Assembly (NCBI GenBank): GCA_963978895.1
Contig: OZ022245.1
Coordinates: 18,664,914-18,728,913, forward strand
Origin: Erpobdella octoculata
Lineage: Eukaryota > Annelida > Clitellata > Hirudinida > Erpobdellidae
Direction: 5' to 3'
DNA: 64,000 nt
This document shows positions 35,667-49,272 of this stretch, piece by piece; position 1 is the stretch's first letter, and each line of letters opens with the position of its first letter. Position numbers and translations under genes: made by a program. Under the pieces are notes generated by a model that saw only the letters and a program-made list of their open reading frames with translations, was not told the DNA's origin and searched no databases.

Positions 35667-36132
35667 AACTATATTTATGTTCATTTATATATATATAAGC
35701 AATTTAAATTATTGATTTTGATTCTATTACATATATATGTATACGACATTCATTTACAGTTATTAATATTATTATGTTTTTTTTATTGTTGTGTTGTGAT
35801 GTTCTATTTTTGTAATTGAAATTATATGCTTTTGACAAAAAATTGAAACTTCCAAACTTATTTCAATTTTTTTTTTAAATTTATTTTTTTAATCACATAA
35901 TATCGACCTTCCAAAATTCAATTTATATTCTCAAATGAGTTAAATTAATTTAAATTCAAGCAATAACGGCGTAATGATGTAATAATTATGAAAGTGGATC
36001 ATTTTGAATTTCCAAAAAAGTTTAAAAAAATTATATAAAACGGCATATTTATTTATTGAAGCATATAAAATTTTCACCGCTAATTTTCTTTTTTAATCGG
36101 CGTTCCGGTTCGTGAAGTTTTCCATTTCGAGC

Positions 36133-36136
<4 letters not shown>
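35667..36136. other. Unassigned AT-rich stretch
   Basis: No frame or repeat recognised other than A/T runs. Confidence 0.5.
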
Positions 36137-36168
<32 letters not shown>

Positions 36169-36200
36169 TCAACTTCAGACTCTTAACAACCACTGTTTTT

Positions 36201-36362
36201 TGGCGGTGGAAGTGGCGCAGATGGTAAGGTAGTTGGCATGATGCAAGGCGGTGTTGCCGATCCGACAGTCGTGGTTTCGAGTCTGAAGTTGAGACATTTA
36301 TATTTGCGTTATTTCGTGGTGGATTGTAAGCCATCCAAGTTTCAGATATATGTGGCTCGTAA
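36201..36362 (+). repeat. tRNA-derived SINE, copy 1
   Basis: A box-like TGGCGCAGATGG and B box-like GGTTTCGAGTC are separated by about 50 bp, as in tRNA-headed SINEs. The head is shared with copies at 44831 and 45151. The tail (36298-36362) recurs inverted at 38752-38815. A 24-bp inverted echo of the B-box side lies at about 36164-36183. The sequence does not fold as a full tRNA, so it is not called a tRNA gene. Confidence 0.55.
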
Positions 36363-36385
36363 AAACATATCAACGCTATGTTTCC

Positions 36386-37105
<720 letters not shown>

Positions 37106-37129
37106 TATCATTTGATCTCTCGCCCTAGC

Positions 37130-37640
37130 TGAAAAAAGATATTTGGCCGGAAAAACTATTACCCAGCTGGTAAAAGTCCTGTTGTACTGCTTGGTGATAA
37201 CACTGAAGTTATTACTTCTGATACAGACCCTAACCGATTGAAGATCAAAAAAGTTTTGTTGATCTTGAGACACCGACCCACGATCAATGTTCAGGATGAT
37301 CGTTTCAATTGAATTTTACTGTTACAATATGGACGCGGTCAGACTGATCATATTGGGTCAGATAACACCACGTGCTACTCCAACAAACAAACTATCTTCC
37401 GATAATTCGAATACAAGTCTGCCTGCTTCAGTAACGTGTTATCGGCGTACAAGTGATGTACAAAACAATACTCGTGATGGATCCGTAGACTCTCATGCCT
37501 CGGATCTACCACTAACAAAAGTAAGTTGTATCTCTTCCATAAGCGACAGACCCGTCATCCTCTCTACAACTGAAGGCGAGTCTGATGTGGGTTTTCCACA
37601 ACAGTCAGTTACGAACGACTCCACAAGCAAAGTCTAACCA
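37130..37640 (+). pseudogene. Penelope-like ORF remnant (end of GIY-YIG and C-terminal extension)
   Basis: At about 37185-37320 a frame reads LLGDNTEVITSDTDPNRLKI and then LRHRPTINVQDD, which matches the residues following the GIY-YIG domain in the 830-codon frame ([19 protein letters not shown], then [11 protein letters not shown]). A stop and frame change follow, and the next frame (to 37637) is Ser/Thr-rich like other Penelope C-terminal extensions. RT is absent. Confidence 0.65.
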
Positions 37641-37649
37641 GACACTGTG

Positions 37650-38500
37650 CAAACTGAAACGACTTTTTTTTAGCTTTTTTCAACGCTTCACAGATCACTG
37701 ACGAATGTTCGATGCTTCTTGGTACTCCCGGCTCTCCCCCATTCTGAACACGTCTGTCGATGTAATTGTTTTGAATTACATAGCTTGTCAGTCTCCTAGC
37801 AAGGACTGCAAAAATTATCTTTGCCTAGACGTTTAACAATGAAATTGGGCAAAACTGATTACCGTCGAGTCTTTTTCTTTCGGAATAAAAATACCCTCTG
37901 CTCTTTGCCATTCGCTTTCAATTTTTTTTCCTCAAAAACCCATGGGTAGAAAATGTAATAATCTCAATACTTTTGGGCATTTTTTATAGATAAGACAGGT
38001 CACCCCATTAGGTCCAGGAGCAGATCTGTTGTTTTCTGTGGAAAAATTGACTTTCTTAAACGTATTCTGAGAAATTTTTGTGAGTGTTTCGTCAAACTTT
38101 TTTTTTGCAACTTATGAGACTTAGAAGTTTTAACAAAAATATTGAACATGACTTTTTTAGTTAGCTTGCAACTTCATTCTTTTTGTCTATATCCTGAAAC
38201 ATTATCTTTACTACTTTTGGAAAAGGAATCTCGTGAAGATCTGATCTTTCAGTTAATTTTTTGTCACTCAAGAGATCAATGCAAACGGGTTGATCATTAC
38301 TTTACTGACTTGCAGAGTACCTGATTTTGAAGGATCGAGCAGGCTTTTACCATAACGGAATTGATCTCTAACAAACTGGAATCTTGCCTTTTTTTGTTCT
38401 TTTTTCTTTACTCGCAATCGGTCTGCTCGCAAGAGTGCACTGGTATCTCGTTGTCTGGAGCTTTCCTCCACTGTTGTCGAAGTCGTTTTTTCTTTTTTGA
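37650..38500 (-). pseudogene. Non-LTR retrotransposon RT remnant
   Basis: Minus-strand pieces in order: KKARFQFVRDQFRYGKSLLD (about 38390-38330), a gap, NRSAPGPNGVTCLIYK (about 38035-37990), EGIFIPKEKDS (about 37900), ISLLNVEGKIFFAVL-like text and NNYIDR (37840-37760), and GGEPGVPRSIEHSSVI (about 37740-37690). SAPGPNG, the IFIPKEKD block and the G-x-PGVP block are conserved in a LINE RT family known from fish and invertebrates. Many frameshifts; inactive. Confidence 0.7.
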
Positions 38501-38751
38501 ATCTATCGCCTTGAATTATGAGTTTTTTTTCTCAACTCTGTCCATGAGAAATTTTTCCTTTGAACCGAACATTTCTAAACACGTTGTTCACACGAATCAT
38601 TGGAAGTTCTTTCATCTGCACATAAAATAAATATATGAAATATAATTATAAAAATAAATAAATATAAAATAAATTAATACTTTATTTTTTATCCTAATAA
38701 TAACTAATCAATTTTTAATACATTTTTACCTCTCTTACTCATAATTGTTTT

Positions 38752-38815
38752 TACGAGCCACGTATATCAGAAACTTGGATTGCTAACAATCCACCACGAA
38801 ATAACGCAAATAGAG
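38752..38815 (-). repeat. SINE tail fragment, inverted
   Basis: ACGAGCCACGTATATCAGAA and the next 45 bases are the near reverse complement of 36298-36362. Confidence 0.7.
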
Positions 38816-38869
38816 CTGTTTCTCCATGTTATTTCATTGTTTTGTGTTTCTAGGATGTAATTCGCTTAA

Positions 38870-39470
38870 GACCGAACGTCTGGTTATAAAATTTTCGACT
38901 GGAGAGTGACCGTTTGGTGATGCAAAGAGGGTTCTGTAACTAAATAGAAAAGTTTTAAAGGATTCTTTGTAAGTTCCGTCATTTCTTAATTTAATCAAAG
39001 CTCTTTTGATCGCATGTTCTGCACAGTTTTTCGGGAAAACAGTTGAGGGGAATTGTGTGCCGTTGTCACTGACAGTTAGTTGTTTTCAAGTAACCCAAAT
39101 TGTGCAAAGATCCGCTGGAGTGTATTTAACGGATTGGATGTGGTGCTGTTTGTCATTTGTCAATTATTATTTTTTGCCTTTGTGAGAATGCTTCTACTAC
39201 TACTACTACGAGATACATATTTTCATGGAGCGGTCCAGCATTAATCAATGTGGATTCGGCTCTTTTGGCCATAAAAAATTTTTTTATCTCACATTTATTA
39301 GCAGTCATAAAACACTTTAGTGTGTTTTATGAGTGATTAGCTACTTGTTGGCATGAAGAACAGCATTGATAAAGATCAATGCTGCTCCAATGAACGTGTT
39401 CTCGGGCAATTATTTTCATTCGCTTGATATACGGGTGTCCTTTATGAAGAATTTGAAGTAATGAGGAATA
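38870..39470 (-). pseudogene. Gypsy integrase remnant
   Basis: Minus-strand traces line up with Gypsy-1 integrase in order: ILHKGHPYIKRMKIIAREHV (about 39455-39395) and CCSSCQQ (HHCC end), a decayed DYAGP region (about 39240), VSDNGTQF (about 39075-39050) and AEHAIKRALIKLRNDG (about 39030-38985). Numerous stops and indels. The relationship is to the Gypsy-1 lineage rather than to Gypsy-3, judging by the zinc-binding region. Confidence 0.7.
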
Positions 39471-40840
<1,370 letters not shown>

Positions 40841-41317
40841 CAAATAATTAGGTGTTAATTTTTGTCGATACAGGCTCGGTTAAATTTTATTGACCAAGTT
40901 TTTTTGCAAACTTTTTCTATTATATGAGATAGTTCGCGTAATTTAACTCGCCCACGAAGTTGTTCAAAGAACGCCCGATTATACAAATCTTTATTACTTT
41001 TTAAATCCTTTATATTATTTTCGATTGTCTTCCCGTCTGTCTTCCTGTCGGTCACAAACTTTGAGTCTCAAAATTAACTCACTTCCCGTTATCCGATCGA
41101 GCTGAAATTTGGCACATCGACTTGGGCTGCGAGACAATTGAATCTATCAAAATTTCAGTTTGATCGGATATTGTATAATTAAGTTTTTCAAAAAACACCA
41201 AATTTTAACGGATTTTTAATTTTTGAATTTGGCTCTGGGCTATAAAAGGAATTAGTAATTAAAAATCTAGGATCGTATATAAAGAATTTATAATAAAAAC
41301 TTTGTTTTTATGGGTTA

Positions 41318-41369
41318 GTTTTTTAACTTGCAAGTTTCGGCTATTTTTTCAGCCATCTTCAGAAAAAGC
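41318..41369 (-). ncRNA. Hammerhead ribozyme (Penelope-associated)
   Basis: Minus strand: A/T-only stem I (GCTTTTT with AAAAAAC), core CTGAAGA (fits CTGANGA), stem II GGCT/AGCC, GAAA, stem III AC/GT with loop TTGCAA. Stem I is weak, so activity is uncertain. Confidence 0.65.
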
Positions 41370-41786
41370 AAAAGGCCGGGCGGTACAGGAACCGAACATA
41401 AACAAAGACGATTAAAAACAAATAATGGAATGTGGAAGTACGTAGATAAAAATAAAATATGACCAAAATAAAATGCGAGGGAAGGTATTAGTTAAGGCTA
41501 AAATCAAAGAAGCAAATATAAATTAAATTTAACATAAGAATTGTTGGTGTTAGTTTTCCGTCGATACAGGTGTTAGTTTTTCACCGATAAGAATTGTACA
41601 TAAAAATTGAAAGCCTTAAATGTCGAAGTATACATAGATAGAAAGAAAATAAATAAATTAACTTAAGAGCAAAAATAAAACAAAGGGATGTATTAATTAC
41701 CATTGAAATCATAAGAACAAATATAAAATAAATATGACCGAAAATAATACATAAACTAGAGTACCAAGAGCGAGAAAAATCTAAAA

Positions 41787-44279
41787 TTAACGTCTACGTA
41801 ATGTAATGTTTGGGTTATTAATTAAATGAGAAAAGAGGGTGTTATGGTCACCATTACTAGTCAAAGCAAACAAACGAGGAATGTACAAAGTTCGACTGGT
41901 AGGAATCATGGTGAGGGGCCGTCTCGGAGAAGAAGCACGTTCACTATGGCAGGTTCTAGGAAGTAAGTAGGATGGCGAAGGGGAGAAACCATGACCACAA
42001 TTCTGGGAATGATATCTTTGGCGGGATACCATTGTATTTCCTGGTGACGAACTCTTAGTACAGAGTGCAGATCTAATACATTGTAAGGGACATTCATGTT
42101 TGTGCTCCACAGGGGGCACAGGGGGCACAGGGGCAACATTAGTTGGGTGAAAAGGCAAACGAAGACTGTATGGAGTATGCTGGCCTGGAATCGTGCTGAC
42201 GGTCGGACGTAAACGAGAAGGACGTTCACTATGGTAGTTGTAAACACCAATTCGAAGAACTAAGAAAGATGGTGAAATTGAGCAACGGGGATCACAGTCG
42301 TGAGAACGAGGTCTTTGGCGGGAAACTTTCATAGTTTTTGGTGACATGCTAGTAGTGTAGAGGTCAGGTGCAATAGATTTTCTGGGACACACTGCTTCGT
42401 GGTCGATGGAGGATGAAGAAGCACAAGTAGGTAGATGAAAGAGAGAACCAGGACTGTACTGAGTTTCATTAGTTGGCATGGGGCGTCGTGGAGAAGAACG
42501 TTCGCTATGGTAGTTATTAGCAACAATTATAGGGTGTGAAATGGATGATGAAGAAGAAGAACCAAAATTATGGTCGTGAGAGCGAGATCTTTGGCGGGGA
42601 ACCTTCACAGTCTCCGGTGACGAACTCTTAGTACAGAGTACAGATACACTAGATCGTATGGGACGTTCAGGTTTGTGACCGACGGAGGGCAAAGAAACGA
42701 CGGCAAGTGAAGAGGAAGGCAATGCGTTAATCATTACATCTTTAGAAGTAATGGTATGAGCATTATGAAGTAGGTTTATGTTATGAACTGAGTGATTAGT
42801 AGCTGTAGTAAAAAGCTTTAGGATATGTCCGGAGTGATCTTCTTGTATATTTATGGAAGGTCGGTCACGGACTATATAAAGTGCCTCGGCAATTTTCAAA
42901 CGAGCTGGTTCTGGCACGTGATGCAAAATAATGGTATTATCCACAAGTGTTTGTCTAGTGAGTTTAACACCATGGGCAGTCTGGAAATGTGCTGCTATGC
43001 TACCTCCTTGCAAGTGCATAGTGAGGCGCCGAGATAGAGTGGTGCGGGTGTGTCCAATGTATGTTTCTATTGAAGCATGTTTTAGAGGGCAGGTGAATTT
43101 ATACACGACGTTAGTAGATTGCAAGGGATCAGGTTGATGTGGTCCGTTTCTTGTAATCATAGAGTGTGATTTCTTGTTTTTATAATATATAGAAAATTGA
43201 AGTCGATGTCGGTTTCGGTCATTAACTGTCACGCAATTTCCGATAATCTGACGTAAAATCTTTTCATCAAGATGATAATTGTCATGCATTTGAGCGCAAT
43301 ACCGAACATCAATAGTCTTTATATTATTTACGGGAGTTGAGATATTGTTAGTTTTTCGTCGAACAAACTTCTCGATGACGGCGTCAATCATGGTATTAGT
43401 ATAATTATTGTTCACAAGTAGTGTTTTGAGACGCTGAACCTCGTAAGCACGAGCTAATAAGTTAAAGATAACACTTTCCTTGTATTTAACTGGACAGTAA
43501 CCAGCCCCGTTCATACAAAGACCTTCGGATGATGGCTTTACATACGATGAGTACGCTATACCGGTATCACATTGGGTAAGCAATACATCCAAAAATGCCA
43601 ACCCGTGTTGTGGATCGCTATTTTCTACTGTAAACTTTAAAACTGAATGTTGTTGTAATGTAACCCGGAGGTCTTCAAGTTGGGTAGCGTCTTGACAAAT
43701 TACAAAAATATCATCGACGTAACCTACATACATTGGCGGTTTGACAAAGGTGTCAAAAACAATACTTTCAATATGGCCCAAATTAAAGTTGGCAAAGATA
43801 GGACCTAAGGGAGATCCCATAGCAATGCCGTTAATTTGTCGAAACAGTCGTCGATCTGGGTGCCGAAACGGTAATTCCTTGGTGCATAACGAAAGCAGTT
43901 CAGACATGAATTCTTCGGGTATGATGGGAGGTGATAACTTAGAGTTATGGTATAAGTATTGCAGGATAATTTTGATGGTTTCATCAGTAGGCACATTTGT
44001 GAACAAGTCAACGACATCCAATGAACTCATAACACCGGTGATATGACGGTTGCCTTTGACTAAATTAATAAATTCAAAATATGATTTCACTGTATATTGA
44101 CAAGGGCAGTATGGAGAAATCACTTTAACAAGATACTTCGCAATATCAAATGTAGGAGTGGGGCTTTGCGAAATTATTGGCCTAATTGGGAAATCAGATT
44201 TGTGAGTTTTTACGTTGCCGTAAATATATCCCGGTGAGAAATCTCCAATAATCTGATGCATGCCAATAAATATATACAT
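41787..44279 (-). CDS. Penelope-like RT/GIY-YIG protein, N-terminally truncated
   Basis: 830 codons without a stop. The first codons come from the flanking microsatellite; genuine similarity begins at [18 protein letters not shown] (residue about 10). RT motifs: [12 protein letters not shown] (about 85), [15 protein letters not shown] (about 150), YVDDIF (about 190). The GIY-YIG endonuclease starts near residue 395 with YKFTCPL and [14 protein letters not shown] (about 405-420). The remaining 330 residues are a Ser/Arg/Pro-rich extension holding three imperfect repeats of about 95 residues (marked by [17 protein letters not shown] and [11 protein letters not shown]), ending [13 protein letters not shown]. 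The missing N-terminus means it would not be functional as it stands, though the rest is open. Confidence 0.9.
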   Translation of the reverse strand: MYIFIGMHQIIGDFSPGYIYGNVKTHKSDFPIRPIISQSPTPTFDIAKYLVKVISPYCPCQYTVKSYFEFINLVKGNRHITGVMSSLDVVDLFTNVPTDETIKIILQYLYHNSKLSPPIIPEEFMSELLSLCTKELPFRHPDRRLFRQINGIAMGSPLGPIFANFNLGHIESIVFDTFVKPPMYVGYVDDIFVICQDATQLEDLRVTLQQHSVLKFTVENSDPQHGLAFLDVLLTQCDTGIAYSSYVKPSSEGLCMNGAGYCPVKYKESVIFNLLARAYEVQRLKTLLVNNNYTNTMIDAVIEKFVRRKTNNISTPVNNIKTIDVRYCAQMHDNYHLDEKILRQIIGNCVTVNDRNRHRLQFSIYYKNKKSHSMITRNGPHQPDPLQSTNVVYKFTCPLKHASIETYIGHTRTTLSRRLTMHLQGGSIAAHFQTAHGVKLTRQTLVDNTIILHHVPEPARLKIAEALYIVRDRPSINIQEDHSGHILKLFTTATNHSVHNINLLHNAHTITSKDVMINALPSSSLAVVSLPSVGHKPERPIRSSVSVLCTKSSSPETVKVPRQRSRSHDHNFGSSSSSSISHPIIVANNYHSERSSPRRPMPTNETQYSPGSLFHLPTCASSSSIDHEAVCPRKSIAPDLYTTSMSPKTMKVSRQRPRSHDCDPRCSISPSFLVLRIGVYNYHSERPSRLRPTVSTIPGQHTPYSLRLPFHPTNVAPVPPVPPVEHKHECPLQCIRSALCTKSSSPGNTMVSRQRYHSQNCGHGFSPSPSYLLPRTCHSERASSPRRPLTMIPTSRTLYIPRLFALTSNGDHNTLFSHLINNPNITLRRR

Positions 44280-44333
44280 ATGTAAATATATACATATTTA
44301 CATATGTATATATTTACATATATACATATGTAA

Positions 44334-44428
<95 letters not shown>

Positions 44429-44431
<3 letters not shown>

Positions 44432-44482
44432 ATGGTTTAGAAAACGGTCTTGATTCACTGAGAACACACAAGTACATAATGT

Positions 44483-44484
<2 letters not shown>
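44429..44484 (-). repeat. Inverted fragment of the 45354 exon start
   Basis: The reverse complement of 44659-44714: GATGGTTTAGAAAACGGTCT onward includes the acceptor-like region and the first 30 or so exon bases, bounded by TA on both sides. Confidence 0.8.
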
Positions 44485-44519
<35 letters not shown>

Positions 44520-44532
44520 TTATATATATATT

Positions 44533-44603
<71 letters not shown>

Positions 44604-44609
44604 GTGTTA

Positions 44610-44645
<36 letters not shown>

Positions 44646-44658
44646 GTTAATATATATA

Positions 44659-44707
44659 TAACATTATGTATTTGTGTGTTTTCAGTGAATCAAGACCGTT
44701 TTCTAAA

Positions 44708-44714
<7 letters not shown>
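44659..44714 (+). repeat. Fragment of the 45354 exon start
   Basis: ACATTATGTATTTGTGTGTT then TTCAGTGAATCAAGACCG; the same text as 45322-45380 but cut by (TA)n after CCATCA. Confidence 0.8.
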
Positions 44715-44790
<76 letters not shown>

Positions 44791-44830
44791 TTATTTATTT
44801 ATTTATTTATATATATATGTATATATATAT

Positions 44831-44927
44831 GGTGTCGGTGGCGCAGATGGTAAGGCAGTTGGCATGATTCGAGGCGTTGTTGCCGATCCGACAGTCGTGT
44901 GTTCCAGTCTGAAGACAAATATATATA
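44831..44927 (+). repeat. tRNA-derived SINE, copy 2
   Basis: GGTGTCGGTGGCGCAGATGG starts the unit (A box-like), and GTGTTCCAGTCTGAAG (B box-like) is near its end. Almost identical to copy 3. Confidence 0.6.
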
Positions 44928-44973
44928 AATATATATAAATAAATATATATATATATAATAATATATATATATC

Positions 44974-45110
<137 letters not shown>

Positions 45111-45150
45111 TTATTTATTTATATATATGTATATAATAGTATATATATAT

Positions 45151-45243
45151 GGTGTCGGTGGCGCAGATGGTAAGGCAGTTGGCATGATGCGAGGCGTTGT
45201 TGCCGATCCGACAGTCGTGTGTTCCAGTCTGAAGACAAATATA
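45151..45243 (+). repeat. tRNA-derived SINE, copy 3
   Basis: Same boundaries as copy 2 with one or two differences. Both sit between TA tracts and an exon-start fragment, so the pair probably arose by local tandem duplication rather than by two insertions. Confidence 0.6.
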
Positions 45244-45248
45244 TATAA

Positions 45249-45325
<77 letters not shown>

Positions 45326-45353
45326 CATTATGTATGTGTGTGTGTGTTTTCAG

Positions 45354-45454
45354 TGAATCAAGACCGTCTTCTAAACCATCAAGCGTAAAATCTACTTTGT
45401 GCACTGACAGCGAGATATCATTATTTGGAAACGAAACAGACGCAGAAGAATACA
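45354..45454 (+). CDS. Possible host exon, Ser-rich
   Basis: A (TG)n and T tract ending TGTGTTTTCAG is followed by 101 open bases reading [20 protein letters not shown] then [13 protein letters not shown], and then GTACGT. No transposon protein here is similar. The acidic/Ser-rich character fits linkers of large scaffold proteins, and the strand agrees with the PDZ exon at 13498, but membership of the same gene is only inference. Confidence 0.4.
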
Positions 45455-45885
45455 GTACGTCACTTGAGTTTTATTTATTTTTTTATAATAATTGTATTTT
45501 TGTAAACAAAGTTAAGAACTGTATAACGTTAGTTTCTTCCAGCAAAGTTTAATTATTTGATCATATCTTTTTTTATATATTTTCTTGTTTGGAATGAATT
45601 TAATTCAATAAAAACATTTTTAAATAATACAACTTTTCTTCTAATGCACTGAAAAGAATGAAATAATTTATCTTGTGTTAATCAATATAATCTCTTTAAT
45701 AGTTCAACGAAATATAAAAAATCTTTTTATTAACTTCAACGAGTTTGCTAAGTTTGTTTGCTTGTTGGAACCAAGTTTTTGGACCTTTGACACCAGTGAT
45801 ATAAAGATTCCGGAAATTTTCTTGTCGAAAAGTTTCCTTAAATTTTAAACTGAATGTAAAAAATTGCATTGCAGGACACCTCGGT
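45455..45885. other. Unassigned AT-rich stretch
   Basis: No frame or element recognised; it would be intron if the preceding exon is real. Confidence 0.45.
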
Positions 45886-45949
45886 TTTTTTACCTGAATG
45901 ACGTTGATCAGGGTGTTTCTATTCTCCGGATGGCAACTTTCTCCATAGA

Positions 45950-47160
45950 AAGTTTTATTGCTGCTCCGCTTCAGAGCAGGTTCAAAATGTGGATATTGCA
46001 ATTTGCTTTTGTGCCACTGACGGTCTATGAAATTGGGTTACAAGTTGTACAGAAATTAAAAAGAAAGATAGCTTGTTTTGCACGCTAATGGTTCTGTCTG
46101 CCTTCGGGATTGACGTCTGTGGCTCTATACAGCAGAACCGCCAAGCTGAGACAAGATGAAGCACGATAATTCAACAGATCAGAGAGTCGCTGAGATAAAA
46201 CCAAGTCTAGTCTCAGGAACCAAATGGAATGCTAGAGTTGAAATAGAGAATGCCACAGTTTCTCTTCAGTGAAACTAAAGAACTGGAGCAGTTCTGTTAG
46301 GGCGGCATGGTGTCGGATAGAACACCATGTCTGATGGTCCAAGGCAAACGTCCAAGAGAAATCAAACTTGATTGTTCAGGACAGACGGCAAGTAATAGAA
46401 AGCGTGAGAGTTGTGAAAAGCGCCCAGTTGTCACAGTAAGGCGACTGGACCAGGTGGGAGGAGACAGTTCAGCGGTCTCTCTCATGGGAAGATATGCTCC
46501 AGTCCGGCTATCGTTCCTCATTAGATTAATGTATGATCAGCTGCCAGCAACCAGCAATTTAAAAAAATGGAAATTGATTGAGAACGACGAGGTCAGCTCT
46601 GCGGTCAGTCGCAGTCATTGATCCATATTCTTTCCTCCTGTTCCTATTCCCTTTCTCATGGAAGATACACGTGGCGCCACAACCTCGTTTTCTAAAAGCT
46701 GCTGGTTTTTATAAAAGAGGCCTGCAGAAAAGCAAACTCAATGGATGTGAAACCTAGGAGGAGGATTTACTATTTGAGAAAGTGTTTGTCGCTGCTGATT
46801 CGCCCAAGAAGAACCACCACTCAAGGAGAAAACATCTTCCATACAGCTAACGACTAAAAAGTGCTTTCCAGTTTCAATAAAATAAAGTGGGAAAAACCAG
46901 ACAAGACGTTTCTTCTTATCGAGTTGACGGTGCTGTGGGAGAGCAACATGGGGGCCAGTAACATCATGAAGCTAGAAAGATACAGAGAATTTGTGTTAGA
47001 TTTGGAAGCGAATGCCTCAAGAGCTTTTTGCTGTTGAAGTCGGAGAACGCGGTTTGGTTGGCAAGTCTTTGCTGAAATTTCAGCGGTCCTTGTGAATGTG
47101 TAACAGAGAGCGAACTCGTGCTATTAAACAAATTTATGAAGCAGCGGACTCGGCTTCATT
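45950..47160 (+). pseudogene. Non-LTR retrotransposon C-terminal remnant
   Basis: Pieces in several frames but in the right order for a LINE family with a long C-terminal region: FVPLTVYEIGLQVVQKLKRK (about 46010-46070), SVALYSRTAKLRQDEA (about 46110-46160), KWNARVEI-like text (about 46225), SLMGRYAPVRLSFLIRLMYD then QLPATSNLKKWKL (46480-46570), a decayed CCHC/H-rich region (46600-46700), and LIELTVLWESNMG then RYREFVLDLEA (46915-47015). The last block resembles the E-L-T-V-P-W-E segment of these elements. Many frameshifts; inactive. Confidence 0.65.
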
Positions 47161-47600
47161 CTGGATTTGATCTCAAAGAGAGAAAAAAGAAGAATTTCCA
47201 AATTTAAAAGCGCTCTCCCCGCTCTGCAAGAAGAAAAATTGCTTCGTCTTTGTTTACTTGGCGATATTACGTTCCGCTAGGAGAGCGAGGCCGTTCCGTC
47301 GTCGAAAGTTTCTCAGTTGAATAGTCTAAATTTCTTTATTGTTGCGAGTTTGTATTGAACGTATATGTCGAATATCTGCAATGTTGCAAGGATGCAGAGA
47401 AATTCGTTGTTGATAAAGAATAAAGAATGATATTTTCTGCCGGAGGACGTTCGTCTGTCGAACGTGGCTCACCCCCCATAGAACGTCAAGAAATTAAAGA
47501 GCCGAAACGTTTGCTTGAAAGGAGTTTTTCTTCTGATTGACCTCCATAGAAAAGCTCTTCAGGAGTCTGTACACACACACACATACATACAGACATATAT
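47161..47600. other. Probable continuation of LINE 3' region, otherwise unassigned
   Basis: No clear frame; ends in (CA)n and a short TA run near 47570-47615. Confidence 0.4.
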
Positions 47601-47614
47601 AATAATATATATAT

Positions 47615-47808
47615 ACTGGCTGACCCAGCATACGTTGTTTTTTTTTTATTGAAAGTTTAATGTACAAAATTACAAAATAGAAAAAAATCAATCGAGTGTA
47701 CAATGCCTGTGGTTTTGAAAGTTTTTTATCGTTCTTCTCTCTTGCTCCGTTTCCTTCCCCGTTAGCTCTCTCGTTCCCTCTTGCTCTACGGTTCCCGTTT
47801 GTTTTCCC
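47615..47808 (-). mobile_element. Helitron-like end, decayed
   Basis: Minus strand ends AACGTATGCTGGGTCAGCCA at a TA tract, reminiscent of a hairpin plus CTRR end with one change. The adjoining text has CTCTCTTGCTCCGTTTCCTT and similar words shared with HEL1 units. Confidence 0.35.
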
Positions 47809-47830
47809 GTATATATATATATATATATAT

Positions 47831-48045
47831 TGTTATAATATCGATAACTATACTAAGGTTCTTTAGAAATGGTCCAACATTTATTAGAAGAAATACACAC
47901 TTAATCAAAAACTTGTATCTTAGTAACTGTAATTAAGACTGGTTGATTGAAGTTATGTAAACACTCACTCTATATTTTCCTGTCTTTTTTTTATTATAAA
48001 CGCTTCTGAGGTTTATCAGCCTTGATTATAAACCGTAGATATAAA
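47831..48045 (-). repeat. Gypsy-3 3' LTR
   Basis: 215 bp from TGTTATAATATCG to CCGTAGATATAAA (plus-strand reading). The end next to the purine tract is placed by comparison with the other LTR and may be off by a base or two. Confidence 0.9.
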
Positions 48046-48046
48046 A

Positions 48047-48060
48047 CTACCCCCTTCTTA
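48047..48060 (-). other. Gypsy-3 polypurine tract
   Basis: Minus strand AAGAAGGGGGTAG next to the 3' LTR; overlaps the integrase stop. Confidence 0.8.
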
Positions 48061-49272
48061 ATCCTGTTCGTCCCGAACAGTTTCATTGCCTCCATAATAT
48101 TTAGCAAGGCGGTCAACATGAATTACTTTCATCTTAGTACGTTGGCCCTTTTGAATCCGGTAGATGACATCATTGATCCTTTTAATAATTCTATATGGTC
48201 CTTCCCAATCTTGTTGAAATTTAGGTGATTTCCCAATTTTACGTTGTGGATTGTAGAACCACACCAAATCATTTTCTTTAAACTCTTTCATATTTGATTG
48301 GCGATCATACCGAGTTTTCATTCTGTCGCTGGCTGCCTTGATCCTATTTCGGGCTACGAAATAAATTTCATTTAACCGAGCCCGCAATTGTGCGGCATAC
48401 TCGCTTTCCGATTCTACTTTGTCTCCCGGACTTCCAAACATAAGATCGCAAGGAAGTCGTATCTCCCGTCCAAATAACATTTTACTTGGGGTGACCTTCG
48501 TCGTGTTGTGAACCGACCCTCTGTAAGCCATCAAAAATAACGGAATGTGTTTATCCCAATCAACTTGGTTTTCACCGACCATCTTAGACAAGTGCTGTTG
48601 AATAGTTCGATTAAATCGTTCCACCATACCGTCAGACTGAGGATGAAGGGGAGTTGTGCGGGTTTTATGTATGCCTAAAACACGGCACATTTCTCTAAAC
48701 AATTGTGAATCGAAGTTCCTGCCCTGATCTGAATGGATCTCCATTGGTACTCCATAGCAACTAACCCAGCCATCAACAACAACGTTGGCAACTGTCACTG
48801 CTTCTTGATTAGGTATAGCAAAAACCTCTGGCCATTTTGTAAAATAATCTATGACCACAAGAATGTACTTATTGCCAGATTTTGACACTGGAAATGGACC
48901 TGCTAAATCTATAGCAATTCTTTCAAAAGGGGAACCTACATTGTACTGTTGTAAATGGCCCTTTGTTTTAGCGTGTGGTCCTTTACTAGCGGCACAGGTA
49001 TTGCATTTTTGACACCATTCCTCTACATCCATTTTACAGTATACCCAATAAAATCTTTGGCGGATCTTGTCCAACGTTTTATTCATCCCTAGATGTCCCC
49101 CTGATACTCCGGAGTGCATTTGTTGGAGCACTTCTGGCAGTTTTACTTTTGGAATGATTAATTGCAAAACATTGGTGAAACCATCAGTGCTTTCCCAAAT
49201 TCTTTTTAGAGATCCGTTCACAACCCTTAGAGAGTCCCATTGTGCCCAATACGATTTAGTAGCAGGACTCAA
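48058..49272 (-). CDS. Gypsy-3 Pol, integrase part
   Basis: 404 codons in the same frame as the upstream RT part, separated only by the TAA at 49273-49275; the first codon is TTG, so it is not a separate gene start. HHCC: H-x-x-x-x-GGHLG and CQKCNTC (residues 53-92). DDE core: IAIDLAGP (about 129), HSDQGRNF (about 186) and VERFNR (about 222). The C-terminal part includes a region with WEGPYRI, a GPY/F-type module, ending VRDEQD. It would catalyse integration if expressed by readthrough or if the TAA is a private mutation. Confidence 0.92.
   Translation of the reverse strand: MSPATKSYWAQWDSLRVVNGSLKRIWESTDGFTNVLQLIIPKVKLPEVLQQMHSGVSGGHLGMNKTLDKIRQRFYWVYCKMDVEEWCQKCNTCAASKGPHAKTKGHLQQYNVGSPFERIAIDLAGPFPVSKSGNKYILVVIDYFTKWPEVFAIPNQEAVTVANVVVDGWVSCYGVPMEIHSDQGRNFDSQLFREMCRVLGIHKTRTTPLHPQSDGMVERFNRTIQQHLSKMVGENQVDWDKHIPLFLMAYRGSVHNTTKVTPSKMLFGREIRLPCDLMFGSPGDKVESESEYAAQLRARLNEIYFVARNRIKAASDRMKTRYDRQSNMKEFKENDLVWFYNPQRKIGKSPKFQQDWEGPYRIIKRINDVIYRIQKGQRTKMKVIHVDRLAKYYGGNETVRDEQD

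Larger units (their letters stand above)
40845..44279 (-). mobile_element. Penelope-like element D, 5'-truncated
   Basis: Minus-strand order: ORF (44279-41787), 3' UTR, hammerhead (41318-41369), pLTR text, N-terminal motif IIEKVCKKTWSIKFNRAC (about 40925-40865), (TA)n. The ORF is truncated at its start by a TA/CATA microsatellite (44262-44430). About 3.4 kb remain. Confidence 0.85.

Noticed and set aside
36201..36300. A tRNA gene
   Set aside because: A and B box-like words are present but no cloverleaf or anticodon arm can be formed; repeated copies fit a SINE.
37287..37637. Ser-rich frame with a good GTAAGT donor near 37521 as a host exon
   Set aside because: The preceding bases encode the end of a Penelope GIY-YIG region, and Ser-rich text after that is expected of a Penelope extension; no convincing acceptor.
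46307..46621. A 104-codon frame as an independent gene
   Set aside because: It is the middle of a LINE C-terminal region that continues in other frames on both sides.
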